This document shows positions 35,071 to 45,980 of a stretch of DNA of 64,000 bases, one piece after another. Each line of letters starts with the position of its first letter. The stretch's first letter is position 1. The DNA lies in NCBI RefSeq assembly GCF_026151205.1, contig NC_087083.1:8367460-8431459 (forward strand), in the 5' to 3' direction. A model generated the notes under the pieces. That model was given only the letters and a program-made list of their open reading frames with translations. It made no database searches and was not told the DNA's origin. Made by a program: the position numbers and the translations under genes. The DNA comes from Bolinopsis microptera (Eukaryota; Ctenophora; Tentaculata; Lobata; Bolinopsidae).

Positions 35071-35125
35071 AGAATAGAGATTAGGCGGAATGACAGGCTG
35101 AGCGCGGCCCAGTAACCTTCCTAAT

Positions 35126-36086
35126 GCTATTCCAAGGTCTCTCCATCACTAATGATGTACTGCATGTTGGGAAATTTTTCTATTTCTCTTGTTACCTCAT
35201 CTGAATAGGGACCCACTCCATCATCATTATATACAATGATAAGAAGATCATAAACCATAAAATTCTCTGATAGATTGAGCTAATGGTAACTCAAGATGAG
35301 GACGTATTGCTGTTTTAGAGATCACGTTAAACACTCTGACATGCTATAACATCTGGTTACTTGTTTAGAAGATATTATATTCACAGGAGCTACTCTTCTG
35401 TTTATGCCACATGCTGTAAAATCTCTGCTTTTTTCACGTTGTGGTAGTAAAAGATGTTTTCTTCTAAATAAATAAACAAATAAATAAAGTCAATTTTTAC
35501 AGCACAGCAATATATATCTAAATATCAGATCCTCTGTAATCATAATGTATAAAAAAAGGAGCTTTTCTCTGTGCTGAAGGATGAATCAAGGCAGATCATG
35601 GTTCTGTTAGCAGGCCACCCTAGTTATGGACAATACATATATATATAAAATAATTAAATTATAATTTTAAAATTGTGTCAAGATTGAACTAAAACATAAC
35701 TCAGGGTAAAATAGACGTATTCCCTTTGTCAAATTAACTATTTACAATACTAAACTTAAACGAACTCCGGGTAAAATAAACGTAATCCCTTTGTCAAACT
35801 TGCTATTTACAATAAGTTAATAAATTAATACGGTTGAAAATTATGTCATATTAAATAACAATGTAGCATCAATATAATTGATACAAATGAGGAGCATACA
35901 TAGCAGTGAGAATTGCACATAACAAGAGGACTGGAGGTATGGAGCAATAATGATTGACAGTGCACCTTTCCACTGATGTTCCTAATTTCCTGTAATAGCT
36001 TAATAGGCATGGAAATACTTTGATTGCAGGGGATGGATTGGATTCACTTATGTACTGAGATAACTTAACCGAAATAACATAACTGC
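35126..36086 (-). other. LINE A 3' UTR and spacer
   Basis: Non-coding. Between 35690 and 35815 two tandem units share GGTAAAATA and CCCTTTGTCAAA. The LINE A 3' end probably lies in this stretch, but no tail or target duplication could be fixed. Confidence 0.4.
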
Positions 36087-39000
36087 CTAGATACATTGGC
36101 TAGTGTTGGGTGGGATCATGAATTTATCGTAAGAGTTATCCCCTTGGTAATTCTCATCAGTTAGCACCATATTCATAAGAGTTTCTTTGTATAACTTAGA
36201 AAATTTCTTAACGTCGTCACACTCTCTAAGGGACTTTGGTAATATGTTCCAGGCCTTAGTTCCTAGATAGTTAAACTCCTTGTGAGATCTTGATTTAGGA
36301 GTATAAAGATTGCAGTTTTCTGCCTCACGTGATCCACCAGAAATATACGAGAATTTCCCGATAAAATGCTTTGGACATGTTTCATTGATTATACGGTACA
36401 TATATGCGCTAAGATGAACCTGTCGTCTCAAATGGAGAGGAAGCCATCCCATATTTTTGTATACATTAACCGACCTCTCTCTGATGTTTACATCTAGGGC
36501 TATTTTAGCAACCTTTTTGTACATGATATCTAACTCTCCTAGTCGTTTTTTATATGTTCTTGACCAGATGGTGTCTAAGTAGTCAAAATGTGGCAACATA
36601 AGTGCATTAGCAAACATCTTCCTGAACTTAAGAGGGAGAAGTTTTTTTGATCTATACATAGCACCAATTCTTTTGGATATCTTTTTCTTAATGTTATCAA
36701 TATGTTCATTAAATGTCAATCTGCTGTCAACTATAAGTCCAAGGTACTTATGGGATTTAGTTTCACAGATTACCAAAGTAAGGTCATCACAAATTTCAAC
36801 AAGGATGGCATCAAGGTTAGGCTTAGAGTCAAGGATCATTAGTTTAGTTTTTTCATTATTCAGGGATAGTTTATTAGCCTGAAGCCATCTGATAACTAAT
36901 TTCAACTCTTGTTTGATGTTACCATAGTTTCCTCTAGATATATTGTCAAAATATAATGCACCGTCATCAGCAAATAGATAAGGTTTAGAAAATAGGCATG
37001 CATTAGGCAGGTCATTGATAAAAATGCTGAATAGAATTGGTCCTAATATACTTCCTTGAGGCACTCCAGAGTTCAATGAATGTAAACTGCTTATCCTACT
37101 CCCAACTCTAGTTTGCTGTAATCTATCTGTGAGGAAGCTCCTAAACCAGCTCAATGCAGTATCTTTTATTCCATAATGCTTCAGCTTTTGAATGAGAATA
37201 TCATGGTTAACAGTATCAAATGCCTTTCTGATGTCCAGGAAGATAATTGCAGGATGCTTGGCACTGTTCTTAGCAGTAAATATACGATCAAACAGATCTA
37301 ACATGAGATAAGTTGTAGAGTGATCTTTACGGAAACCATATTGATGCTCTGAAAGTATTCCCTTTTCATCAAGATATTGAGTCAGTTGGGAGTTCACACA
37401 AAATTCGATGCACTTTCCAAGAATCGGTAAAATTGAGATTGGTCGATAATTACTAGGATTCTCAGTATCACCATCCTTATGGATTGGGGTGACTTTTGCA
37501 ACCTTGCAGCTGTTTGGCATGATGCCACTGGATAAACTCAAATTTACAAGATGTGTTAATGGAGCAATAAATGCAGGTAAAATTTGTCTAAACACTCTCA
37601 ATGGTATATGATCATTAGTGGATTTGCTACAAGGGATACTTGCCACATAGTCTAAGATATTGGACTCAGTTATTTCAGTAAAGCTATTCAAGCTGGTCTC
37701 GTTGTCAATCTGCTCATTTTGTAGATAAGATAGAAATTCATTTTCATTTTCCAGCTGCACTTCTGCTTGGATCTTTGGACCTATTTCAGCAAAATATTTA
37801 TTGGTGGTTTCAGCATCAAGATTGTTATTGATATTGTTAGCTTTAACAGGCAGATTTGATGCTGTCTTTATCGTTTTCCATACACCCTTTAGATCATTCA
37901 TGGCACACTTGGCTTTCAGTTCTGTTGCTAAGTTAGTCTTCCTATTAATTCTAGACAAATAGGTTGAATAGTTTCTCTGCCGTTTATATGCCATCCATAA
38001 TGAGTCACATTTATTACAGTGTATATTACCATTTGGATGTATACGTCTGTTCTTGTTGTGTGTTAAAAATTTACGGTAAAGTTTCCCTTTCAATTTCTTA
38101 CTTTCTAAAAATTCTGGAGATGGCTTATGGATGTAATCACTATGGCACTTAATTTGTTTAATTGGACAGAAGTGATCATAGTAGTGATCAATATGTTCGT
38201 TTAAACCATCAACTGCATCATTCAGACTAGTTGAATCTATTATTGGTCTATAATCACAAGTTTCCAAAAATTCTTTAAGAGCAGTAACATTCATTTTGCT
38301 GTGATCTCTTATTAGTAACTTCTTGAATTTTGAGGCCTTATGCACATTGAAATCGACAATGAACTTTACGACCTGATGATCTCCTATACAATCATCAAGG
38401 ACTTTGCAGTCAAGAAACTTGGAGTAAGTGTTTGTTATGACAACATCGATTGTGGTCTTTGTGATTCTGTTTCCTAGTTTAGCAATGCGGGTAATATCCT
38501 GAACTACCTGTACCATTCCAAACATTTTCATTGTAATGTCTAATTTCTTATAGTTCATACTGCTGATGTTGTTTTGGTCTACATTTACATCACCCAGCCA
38601 AATAACATTCTTACTTCCTATACTCATCATGCAGTCTGTCATATAATCTAAAAATTTGTCAAGAGGACTAAACAACTCAGATCTGTAGAAACAGCAGATG
38701 AAAATATTGCAATCAGTAAGATGGATCCAAATAGCCTCGATTTGGTCATATTGCAAAACTAAGTTTAGTTGAATCATTTTAAACTTTATGTGCTCACTGA
38801 TGAGAATGCCACATCCCCCATGACCGTTGTCGTTAGGACGGTCTTTGCGGATAAAAGTAAAATTCTTGGGTAGGTTTAGACTGGCTGAGTCAATATCCGA
38901 CTTAAGATTTGTTTCATTCAGGCATAAAACATCTAATTTCTCTTTCCAGATTAGATCTTGGATTTCAAGACATTTTGGCATACCTGTTAGTCCTCCCTGC

Positions 39001-39107
39001 ATGTTGCAATGTCCCACTGCAAGCTTTTTGGCATGGTATGAAACTGTGATTTTACTAATGCACGGGTTAATGCAAGAACTGCTGTGAGAGCATGAAAATT
39101 TTTCCAA
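36087..39107 (-). CDS. LINE A ORF2: EEP endonuclease plus reverse transcriptase, uninterrupted
   Basis: There are 1006 open codons; the left limit is a TTG after a TAG, and no ATG precedes the conserved LAVGHCNMQGG strand. Translation may therefore depend on the upstream ORF1 (readthrough or reinitiation), or the start was lost. EEP domain, residues about 30-270: VLCLNETNL, VIWLGDVNVD near 172, and GDHQVVKFI. RT, about 535-800: PIHKDGD, NYRPISILPILGKCIEF, YGFRKDHSTTYL, IFLDIRKAFDTV (motif A), SGVPQGSILGP (motif B), YLFADDGALYF near 711 (catalytic Asp pair). The C-terminal domain follows. All catalytic residues look intact, making this the youngest-looking LINE in the window. CR1/L2-like by domain order. 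Confidence 0.9.
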   Translation of the reverse strand: MEKFSCSHSSSCINPCISKITVSYHAKKLAVGHCNMQGGLTGMPKCLEIQDLIWKEKLDVLCLNETNLKSDIDSASLNLPKNFTFIRKDRPNDNGHGGCGILISEHIKFKMIQLNLVLQYDQIEAIWIHLTDCNIFICCFYRSELFSPLDKFLDYMTDCMMSIGSKNVIWLGDVNVDQNNISSMNYKKLDITMKMFGMVQVVQDITRIAKLGNRITKTTIDVVITNTYSKFLDCKVLDDCIGDHQVVKFIVDFNVHKASKFKKLLIRDHSKMNVTALKEFLETCDYRPIIDSTSLNDAVDGLNEHIDHYYDHFCPIKQIKCHSDYIHKPSPEFLESKKLKGKLYRKFLTHNKNRRIHPNGNIHCNKCDSLWMAYKRQRNYSTYLSRINRKTNLATELKAKCAMNDLKGVWKTIKTASNLPVKANNINNNLDAETTNKYFAEIGPKIQAEVQLENENEFLSYLQNEQIDNETSLNSFTEITESNILDYVASIPCSKSTNDHIPLRVFRQILPAFIAPLTHLVNLSLSSGIMPNSCKVAKVTPIHKDGDTENPSNYRPISILPILGKCIEFCVNSQLTQYLDEKGILSEHQYGFRKDHSTTYLMLDLFDRIFTAKNSAKHPAIIFLDIRKAFDTVNHDILIQKLKHYGIKDTALSWFRSFLTDRLQQTRVGSRISSLHSLNSGVPQGSILGPILFSIFINDLPNACLFSKPYLFADDGALYFDNISRGNYGNIKQELKLVIRWLQANKLSLNNEKTKLMILDSKPNLDAILVEICDDLTLVICETKSHKYLGLIVDSRLTFNEHIDNIKKKISKRIGAMYRSKKLLPLKFRKMFANALMLPHFDYLDTIWSRTYKKRLGELDIMYKKVAKIALDVNIRERSVNVYKNMGWLPLHLRRQVHLSAYMYRIINETCPKHFIGKFSYISGGSREAENCNLYTPKSRSHKEFNYLGTKAWNILPKSLRECDDVKKFSKLYKETLMNMVLTDENYQGDNSYDKFMIPPNTSQCI

Positions 39108-39266
39108 TTTATGCTGCTATAAACTTGTCAGAATAAGATAAATTGCAGAACTGGCAAATTTGTATGAGATAATAACAAAACTTTCTAAAACTTCAATAAA
39201 CATGAGGAACAATGTGTAATTATCCCTTATCTAGATGAAATAAATGTTAACAATCTTTCTGAAAAT

Positions 39267-39570
39267 TCAAACTTGCTTATGGGCCCAATACTTCAGAAAT
39301 TTAGCAAGTCGAATAACACCGCTTGTATTGAGGTGACAGTTATCAGATATTTTTGCAGATGGTCTGGCAAAATAAAATTCTTTCCTGAATCCTCTTCTAT
39401 TATAGTTAAATAAATTATGGGTGCTAATGTAATTAAAACAAGAATCTTTGCTACACATATCCTTAATAACCTTATTCAGCTCTGCCACAACATCATTGCG
39501 GCCTTTTGTACTCCTGGGAAGAAGTTTGTTTCCTCTATCAAATTCAGACTCGGTCCATCTTTATCGCAGT
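39267..39570 (-). pseudogene. LINE A ORF1 C-terminal part (SGNH-type)
   Basis: The minus-strand frame ends 160 bp upstream of ORF2. It includes FDRGNKLLPRSTKGRNDVV and DNCHLNTSGVIRLAKFL, the Asp-x-x-His block V of SGNH hydrolases. Upstream sequence is cut by the palindromic element at 39641, so the N-terminal half is separated or lost. Confidence 0.6.
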
Positions 39571-39640
39571 GAGTCAAACCGACTATGTTACCTAGTTTTA
39601 GACTGAGTTCGGGTATTTGTCTTTCTTATTAATATATTAA

Positions 39641-40384
39641 GGGGGCCGGGGGGGGGGGGGGGGGGGGGGGGTCTTCATCAAAATTCTCTCGAAATTGATT
39701 TTATAGTTGTTTCTGATAGAGGGGAGTGATATCTATCAGCTGCTTTTGGTCCCATGGAAAAATATTGTTCCTAGCCAAAATTATCGCCAGTCAAAGGTCA
39801 GCGCTTATGTGTAATTGTATTGCGCGAGCGATTTTCAATCGTGCGCCCTGAAAATCGAGTCTAAAAATCTATCTTCTCCTACATTTTTTGAGCAATCACC
39901 CTGAAACTTTCAGGATATGTTCTATAGGTCATTTAAAAGATATCTGTCGAGCCGAATTTTGAGATAGGCCTTAGAAGATTTTTTATTCAATTTTGAAAAT
40001 CTTGGACCTCATTTTTTTACGATTTTTCCAGGTCCAAGATTTTCAAAATTGAATAAAAAATCTTCTAAGGCCTATCTCAAAATTCGGCTCGACAGATATC
40101 TTCTAAATGATCCCTAGAACATATCCTGAAAGTTTCAGGGTGATTGCTCAAAAAATGTAGGAGAAGATAGATTTTTAGACTCGATTTTCAGGGCGCACGA
40201 TTGAAAATCGCTCGCGCAATACAATTACACATAAGCGCTGACCTTTGACTGGCGATAATTTTGGCTAGGAACAATATTTTTCCATGGGACCAAAAGCAGC
40301 TAATAGATATCACTCCCCTCTATCAGAAACAACTATAAAATCAATTTCGAGAGAATTTTGATGAAGACCCCCCCCCCGGCCCCC
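39641..40384. mobile_element. 744-bp near-perfect palindromic element with G/C-tract tips and TTAA flanks
   Basis: Arms of about 370 bp run from 39641 and from 40384 to a roughly 20-nt loop near 40010-40029, with few mismatches. The left tip is GGGGGCC followed by a 24-G run; the right tip mirrors it with a shorter C run. TTAA stands at both outer edges (39637-39640, 40385-40388), which fits a TTAA target duplication as in piggyBac-like elements. No coding capacity. It appears to interrupt LINE A between its 5' region and ORF1 C-terminus. Confidence 0.85.
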
Positions 40385-40897
40385 TTAATAATAAGCATGT
40401 AATTTTTGACTGCTTCATCTCCTCATGCAAGTACAGATCTAAAACATTAGAATTAGAATTAGAATTAGAATCAAATTTACACAGCAATACAATAAGAATA
40501 AAAAATAATTTAAGAAGCTTCAATCTGCTGTGCAGGACATTCAAGTCAGTCGAAAACTGTTAGCAGAACACCCTTCTAGGGACATAAGGATATAGTATGT
40601 AAAACATAATGAGTAATAAATTAATGAGTGATAAAATAAGATATGATTTAACAGTGAACTGTGAGCATGAAGGTAACAATTAAGATTACATAGATGCCCA
40701 CTTTGGGATTACTTTAGTAATGTTATTTACAGTTATATACAGAGAAGTATAGAACAATAATAGATTGGCAATGATAACAAATGGGAACGAGTAAAGGAGA
40801 TGTTTAAAGTTCTATACTTCTGGAAATAGGTCATATATAACGCAGGGGGCCTTTCCACCCGACAAAAACTCCAGCACCATAAAATTTGTTTCAGTTG
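40385..40897 (-). other. LINE B 3' UTR / LINE A 5' region
   Basis: Non-coding on both strands apart from a short minus frame at 40390-40544. It includes a GAATTA simple repeat near 40450-40470. The junction between the end of LINE B and the start of LINE A lies here but could not be placed. Confidence 0.35.
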
Positions 40898-42337
40898 TCA
40901 CATAGCTAGAGTGTAGAAATAGTCGAAACTATTGTTTATTTCATAGGATGAGACTCCTTGAATTACATCTGACATAAATTTAGATTTCACACATTGTGAG
41001 AATTTTACACTACATTCTATAGTCCTTATGTTCTCTGGAATTGTATTCCAACATTTTGCACCTAAATATGTAAAGGTTTTGTGTGTTCTGGATTTGTGAA
41101 TATAAAGGTTGCACCTCTCAGCATCACGTGATCCTCCGGATACATAAGAAAATTTATCTGTGAATGATGATGGTGCAGCCTCATTAAGAATTTTATACAT
41201 ATACGTTGATAGATGGAGTTGTCTTCTTAAGTGTAAGGGTAACCACTTCATATTTCGATATACATTTACTGATGGTTCCTGCCAATGAACATCCAGAGCA
41301 ATTTTTGCTACTTTCTTGTATAATATATCAAGAGAATTAAGTTTGGTTTTGGCAGCCCTACACCATATTATATCCAGGTAGTCAAATTGGGGGAGCATAA
41401 GAGCATTTACAAACATTTTTCTATATTTCAGTGGAAGAAGATTTTTCGACCTGTATAATGCCCCTATTCTTTTAGCAATTTTTGATTTCACATAATCAAT
41501 ATGGTCTTGAAAGTTCAATAAATTGTCTATCATGAGACCTAAATATTTTTGAGATTTAGTTTCTTCTATAAATAGGCATTCTTTTTCCAAATCCAGAGGG
41601 ATGGACAACGTGTCCAGATTAGGTGATCTATCAAATACAATGAATGAAGATTTTGCAGCATTTAGCCTCAGCTTGTTGATTCTAAGCCATTCGTACACAA
41701 TTTTCATATCCTTAATTACATTCTCATATATGCCTCGGGAAATGTTATCAAAATATAGTGCACTGTCATCTGCAAATAAGTAAACAGTAGATTGTGTGCA
41801 ATTTCTACTGAGATCATTTATGAATAAACTAAATAGAATTGGTCCTAATATGCTACCCTGTGGCACACCTGTTTTAACAGGGAGTGATGTGCTTACATTA
41901 CCACGTATTTTGGTGTGCTGCTTTCTGTCCCCAAGGTAGCTTTTGAACCACTTTATGACAAAGCCATCAACTCCATAATACTTAAGTTTTTTTAATAAAA
42001 TATTATGGCTTACTGTGTCAAAGGCCTTTTTAATATCTAAGAATACAATTGCAGGTTTCTTCTGTGATTCCTTAGTCGTAAATATTTTATCAAATAGATT
42101 AAGCATTAGAAAAGTGGTGGAATGATCTTTTCTAAATCCATACTGATGGTTGGTAAGCAGTTTATTGGTTTCAACATACTCTGTAAGCTGTTGGTTAACA
42201 AAATATTCTATGCATTTTCCAAGTAGGGGGAGTATGGATATTGGCCGGTAGTTATTTGGATCATTAGGGTCACCAGTTTTAAGAATTGGAGTGACTGGTG
42301 CAATTTTACATGCCAACGGCATTGTTCCACTAAACAT
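40898..42337 (-). CDS. LINE B reverse transcriptase, 5'-truncated but open
   Basis: There are 479 codons, clearly related to the RT half of LINE A: PVTPILKTGD, NYRPISILPLLGKCIEY, YGFRKDHSTTFLML, IVFLDIKKAFDTV, TGVPQGSILGP and YLFADDSALYF (Asp pair near residue 186). It then has the same thumb and C-terminal domain (GGSRDAERCNLY). It starts inside the RT N-terminal region, so the endonuclease and ORF1 are missing, as expected for TPRT 5' truncation. No stop interrupts the remaining frame, so it is fairly young. Confidence 0.9.
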   Translation of the reverse strand: MFSGTMPLACKIAPVTPILKTGDPNDPNNYRPISILPLLGKCIEYFVNQQLTEYVETNKLLTNHQYGFRKDHSTTFLMLNLFDKIFTTKESQKKPAIVFLDIKKAFDTVSHNILLKKLKYYGVDGFVIKWFKSYLGDRKQHTKIRGNVSTSLPVKTGVPQGSILGPILFSLFINDLSRNCTQSTVYLFADDSALYFDNISRGIYENVIKDMKIVYEWLRINKLRLNAAKSSFIVFDRSPNLDTLSIPLDLEKECLFIEETKSQKYLGLMIDNLLNFQDHIDYVKSKIAKRIGALYRSKNLLPLKYRKMFVNALMLPQFDYLDIIWCRAAKTKLNSLDILYKKVAKIALDVHWQEPSVNVYRNMKWLPLHLRRQLHLSTYMYKILNEAAPSSFTDKFSYVSGGSRDAERCNLYIHKSRTHKTFTYLGAKCWNTIPENIRTIECSVKFSQCVKSKFMSDVIQGVSSYEINNSFDYFYTLAM

Positions 42338-42833
42338 ACTTCAATTATCTGCGAACTCAGTCATGCGATAACACGACTTATTAGTGTTAATAATATTGTG
42401 AGAGAACCGGCTCATTAGGTAACAACTCATTATTCTATTATATCATTCAAATATCAATGTTATTGTAAATCTATATTGTTTACCAATTATAAGAATAATG
42501 ATTTATAGATAGGTTACTCCTCATTAAACCATTGTTCATCGTCTTCATTTGTTTGCGTCGATGTCAAAAGCTTGCACAATATGCATATTTCTATGTTTGC
42601 ATATTCCTAATAAAGTCGTTAGTGGGATTTGTGGTGACGAGTGCTCCTCAATAAGCTCCACTCTTTTGCACCGGAACATGCCATCTTTTATTTCAGGCTA
42701 TGAAAATCTCATTATCAGTCAAAAAAGATTTTTCATACTGTAGTAAACCGTACGGTTCTGAGAATTGATAATAGTTGGTATGCTACAAGGACAGCATTTC
42801 CTATAAAGAAAAACTAACAATTTATAATACTAT

Positions 42834-43595
42834 AATACCTCCGCTACTGAGTGCTAAGCGCGAAGTAGCGGAGGTATTGTATTTTATAATACATTCCGGT
42901 TCCAATTGGGAGGGGTGTAATGTGATACGTGCGCATGATACCTAATAATAATAATAATAAGTTTTAATACTTTCAACACTACTATATAACAAATAATTTG
43001 AGTGCTATGTAACCTGGCAGTAACGTTGTAAAGGACTTTGAGGGGGTCTGTAGTCCCCCCGCATAGTATGTTTGTGTTTCACTGATTTGTAAACTGAAGA
43101 CGTAAATATAGAACGCCAGTGTTATTTGTTTTGAAACTTGCCGCCAGCTAGTCTGAGTCTATGCTAATAATACCTTCGCTTCCCTTGCGGGATATATCTG
43201 CAAATTATCAGCTCTCGGTGTCCCCGAGTTTTAGTGGATATAATTCCCCGAAGGTATTATAATATAATAATGCCTTCGGCTCTTCGGTTTCCGCTTGATA
43301 ATTCCCGACAGCTTGCTGGAGGGAATTTGCGGCCCGAAGAACCGGAGGTATTATGTATTATAATAATTTCCGGTTCCGATTAGGAAGGGGTGTAATCCGA
43401 TACGTGCGCATGATACCATATAGTGTCTAATATATAGAACGCCAGTGTTATTTGTTTTACAACTTGCCGCCAGCCAGTCTGAGGTCTATGCTGATAATAC
43501 TTTCGCTTCCCTTGCGGGACATATCGGCAAATTATCAGCTCTCAGTGTCCGAGACTTTTAGTGGATATAATTCCCGGAAGGTATTATAAATAAGA
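42834..43595. repeat. MITE-like cluster with AATACCTCCG/CGGAGGTATT ends
   Basis: A hairpin at 42834-42878 has 15-bp perfect arms. Two related units follow at about 42888-43255 and 43370-43595. They share TCCGGTTCC-AATTGG-like starts, GATACGTGCGCATGATACC, GAACGCCAGTGTTATTTGTT, and an end matching CGAAGGTATTATAA. It is a tandem or composite array of a foldback element. Confidence 0.7.
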
Positions 43596-43659
43596 ATACT
43601 TTCTAAGTATCCAGATTATATAAGCACTGTTTATCGATCCTAATATTTCTAGCAGAGAT

Positions 43660-43771
43660 ATGGAGTTTGCAGATATTTTCCTCTGGGTAGCAGTGTTTAG
43701 TTTGAATATAGTACCTGTTGCAGCATTCGATACTGGAGATGGACTAGCTCTACTCCTTGGCTTGGTTCTTG
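43660..43771 (+). CDS. Possible first exon encoding a signal peptide
   Basis: ATG at 43660 opens a hydrophobic leader (FLWVAVFSLNIVPVAAF), then DTGDGLALLLGLVLG, and reaches a GTCAGT donor-like site at 43772. The pattern fits the first exon of a secreted or membrane protein. No second exon was recognised before the phosphorylase gene. Could be a fragment. Confidence 0.3.
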
Positions 43772-43779
43772 GTCAGTAT

Positions 43780-45970
43780 GTTCATAATATGTAAATTTAA
43801 TTTGTATATTCCTAATATAGTAATAAGTTGGTGGGGACTGCAAAAAAACAGTGCTCAAACTTGCACTCCCACAATGTTTACCACCGGATCCATACCCTTA
43901 CTAAGATAACAGAGCCAACTAACTCATTAAACCTGAGTTACTAGTGAGTGTAATGAAATTCTAAGTTGACAATACCAGAATCCAGATGGTTGATCTTGTC
44001 TTTGAATTTACATCCCTAGTACTATACTATTAGTGCTTTTCATGCAACAAGTAAAACAAATCCTTTATGTCATGTTTCCAGGGTTTGGACTGGAATTGCC
44101 CGCTTAAAGAACCTCCATCGCGTTACATTACATAATTTTCTGAAACATATATTACATTTACAATAAATTATGCAATATCACAACATTACAATCAACAAAA
44201 TAAATTTAATCGCAGAATCTCAAATGCAAATAATCGTAAATTAAACACAAAAAACAAATTAAACATGCAATAAATGAATATACGAATGCGCATCTTTTGT
44301 CAACTTACTCCTTCATAAAATTAATTTTTGACAAAAAATTTTTTTAGACGGTAAAATAATGGTTACTAATTTATAAGTCACAAATAATAAATCAATACAA
44401 ATTAATCACAAATACTAGAATAATTAATAGATATTAGGTAACTTATATAACTGAAAAACGATATATGTCGATACAAATTACAAAATAATATTAGGTGATT
44501 GAAACATTTCAATAAATTCATCATAAATATCACTACCATATTTACCCCAAATATTTAATCTTGATTTATAAAACTTGACAAACTTGTTGCGCAAAGCAGC
44601 TAACTTAAATCCTTGCGCAACCAATTTACCTAAAAGTTCGGTAACACAATTTTTGAAACCCTTAAGTGTCGAATTAATTCTATGATTAAACTTCAATACA
44701 CGGTAGTATTATTACAAGTATTAATTTTAATCTCATGATATCACAGGAGCGCTCGGGGTTCTCGCTTGTATTGGAGCATATTCTCGCAGACAGATTTACT
44801 CTTGAGCTGGGTCAGAACAACTCACACTGAGTGTTGGGAGTGTGTTGAGATAAGGGTTTGAAATGTGTTCTAGCCACCATATTATATTATGGATCATTAG
44901 AAAATAGAAACTTGAAAATCAAGGCTCAGTGCTGAGATGTAGCTTTTTAAAATGTTTCAACTTCTCCTCAGTGTTATTGGGTAGTTGGGTGACCTTCAAC
45001 ATTGACTTCAGATCTTTTGTGAATTTTTCACAATACGACTATTTAATTCTATATATTTTGTTTTGAAATTTTATAAATTTTTTGTGCTCTTTTTTTGAGA
45101 TAAAAGCCTACCAAGCAGTAGAGCGAAATCATTGTGCCCCAGTCATGATAACATGGTACATGATACATGTAACATGGTACTATCATGATAACATTGTACT
45201 GAATAATATACAAAGGGGTGGCCATATTCCGGGCCTTAAATAGCTTAACAACCCAATCTCAAACTTTGTCACCTGGTACTCTAAACTAGTTTAGACTCAC
45301 ATCTTATGGCCTTATGCAATGCCTGTTAAGCACAATACCATCTCAATGTTGAGCTATTTTTGGCCCGGCCCACACTGTGACTTTGAGTATGTGCTTTTGA
45401 ATCGTTTTAATATTCGCATGTAATAAAGTAATAATATTATGAAATGCATAAAATTGTGGCTAAGTTAAGCAATACTTTTATATATAACGATAAGTTGCAG
45501 TAATTTAGTCACGATTTTCTGTTATCTTGTCGAATTTTGTGTCTTATCACCATCTTATATATTCTAACCGGTTTGTTAAGTGCACTTCTAAATATAATAT
45601 GCGTATCTAATGTGAATATTATGCACATTAAATTATGGTTTTATTATGCAAAAATATGACTGCCTTGTGCGAGTTATAATCTAATTTCAGTCAATGACTC
45701 TGTTGCAGAATTTTTCTGTCTGCTGTTTCAGTTTTCATTCAATCGAAACTGTTATTTTTCAAAATGAAGGTTTTATTATTAGAGTTAGATATCGAGGTTG
45801 TTTAAATGTTAAAAGAAAGAAAGAATATAATAACACAATATTTGCAAACTTAGAAAACGGCTGACTTGTATCAATTTTATACCCGGAGATCATGCAAATT
45901 ACCTAACTTATTGTCTTCTTATTCCATTTATTAATCTAAAAACTTCAAATTCGATGTTCTGTTGAATTTC
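43780..45970. other. Intergenic stretch upstream of glycogen phosphorylase
   Basis: Strongly AT-rich. A minus-strand frame at 44478-44696 (72 codons from TTG) encodes a basic, helical segment with no recognised motif. ACATGGTA/CATGATAAC repeats lie near 45150-45200. I see no other gene. Confidence 0.4.
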
Positions 45971-45980
45971 AAACACTCAT

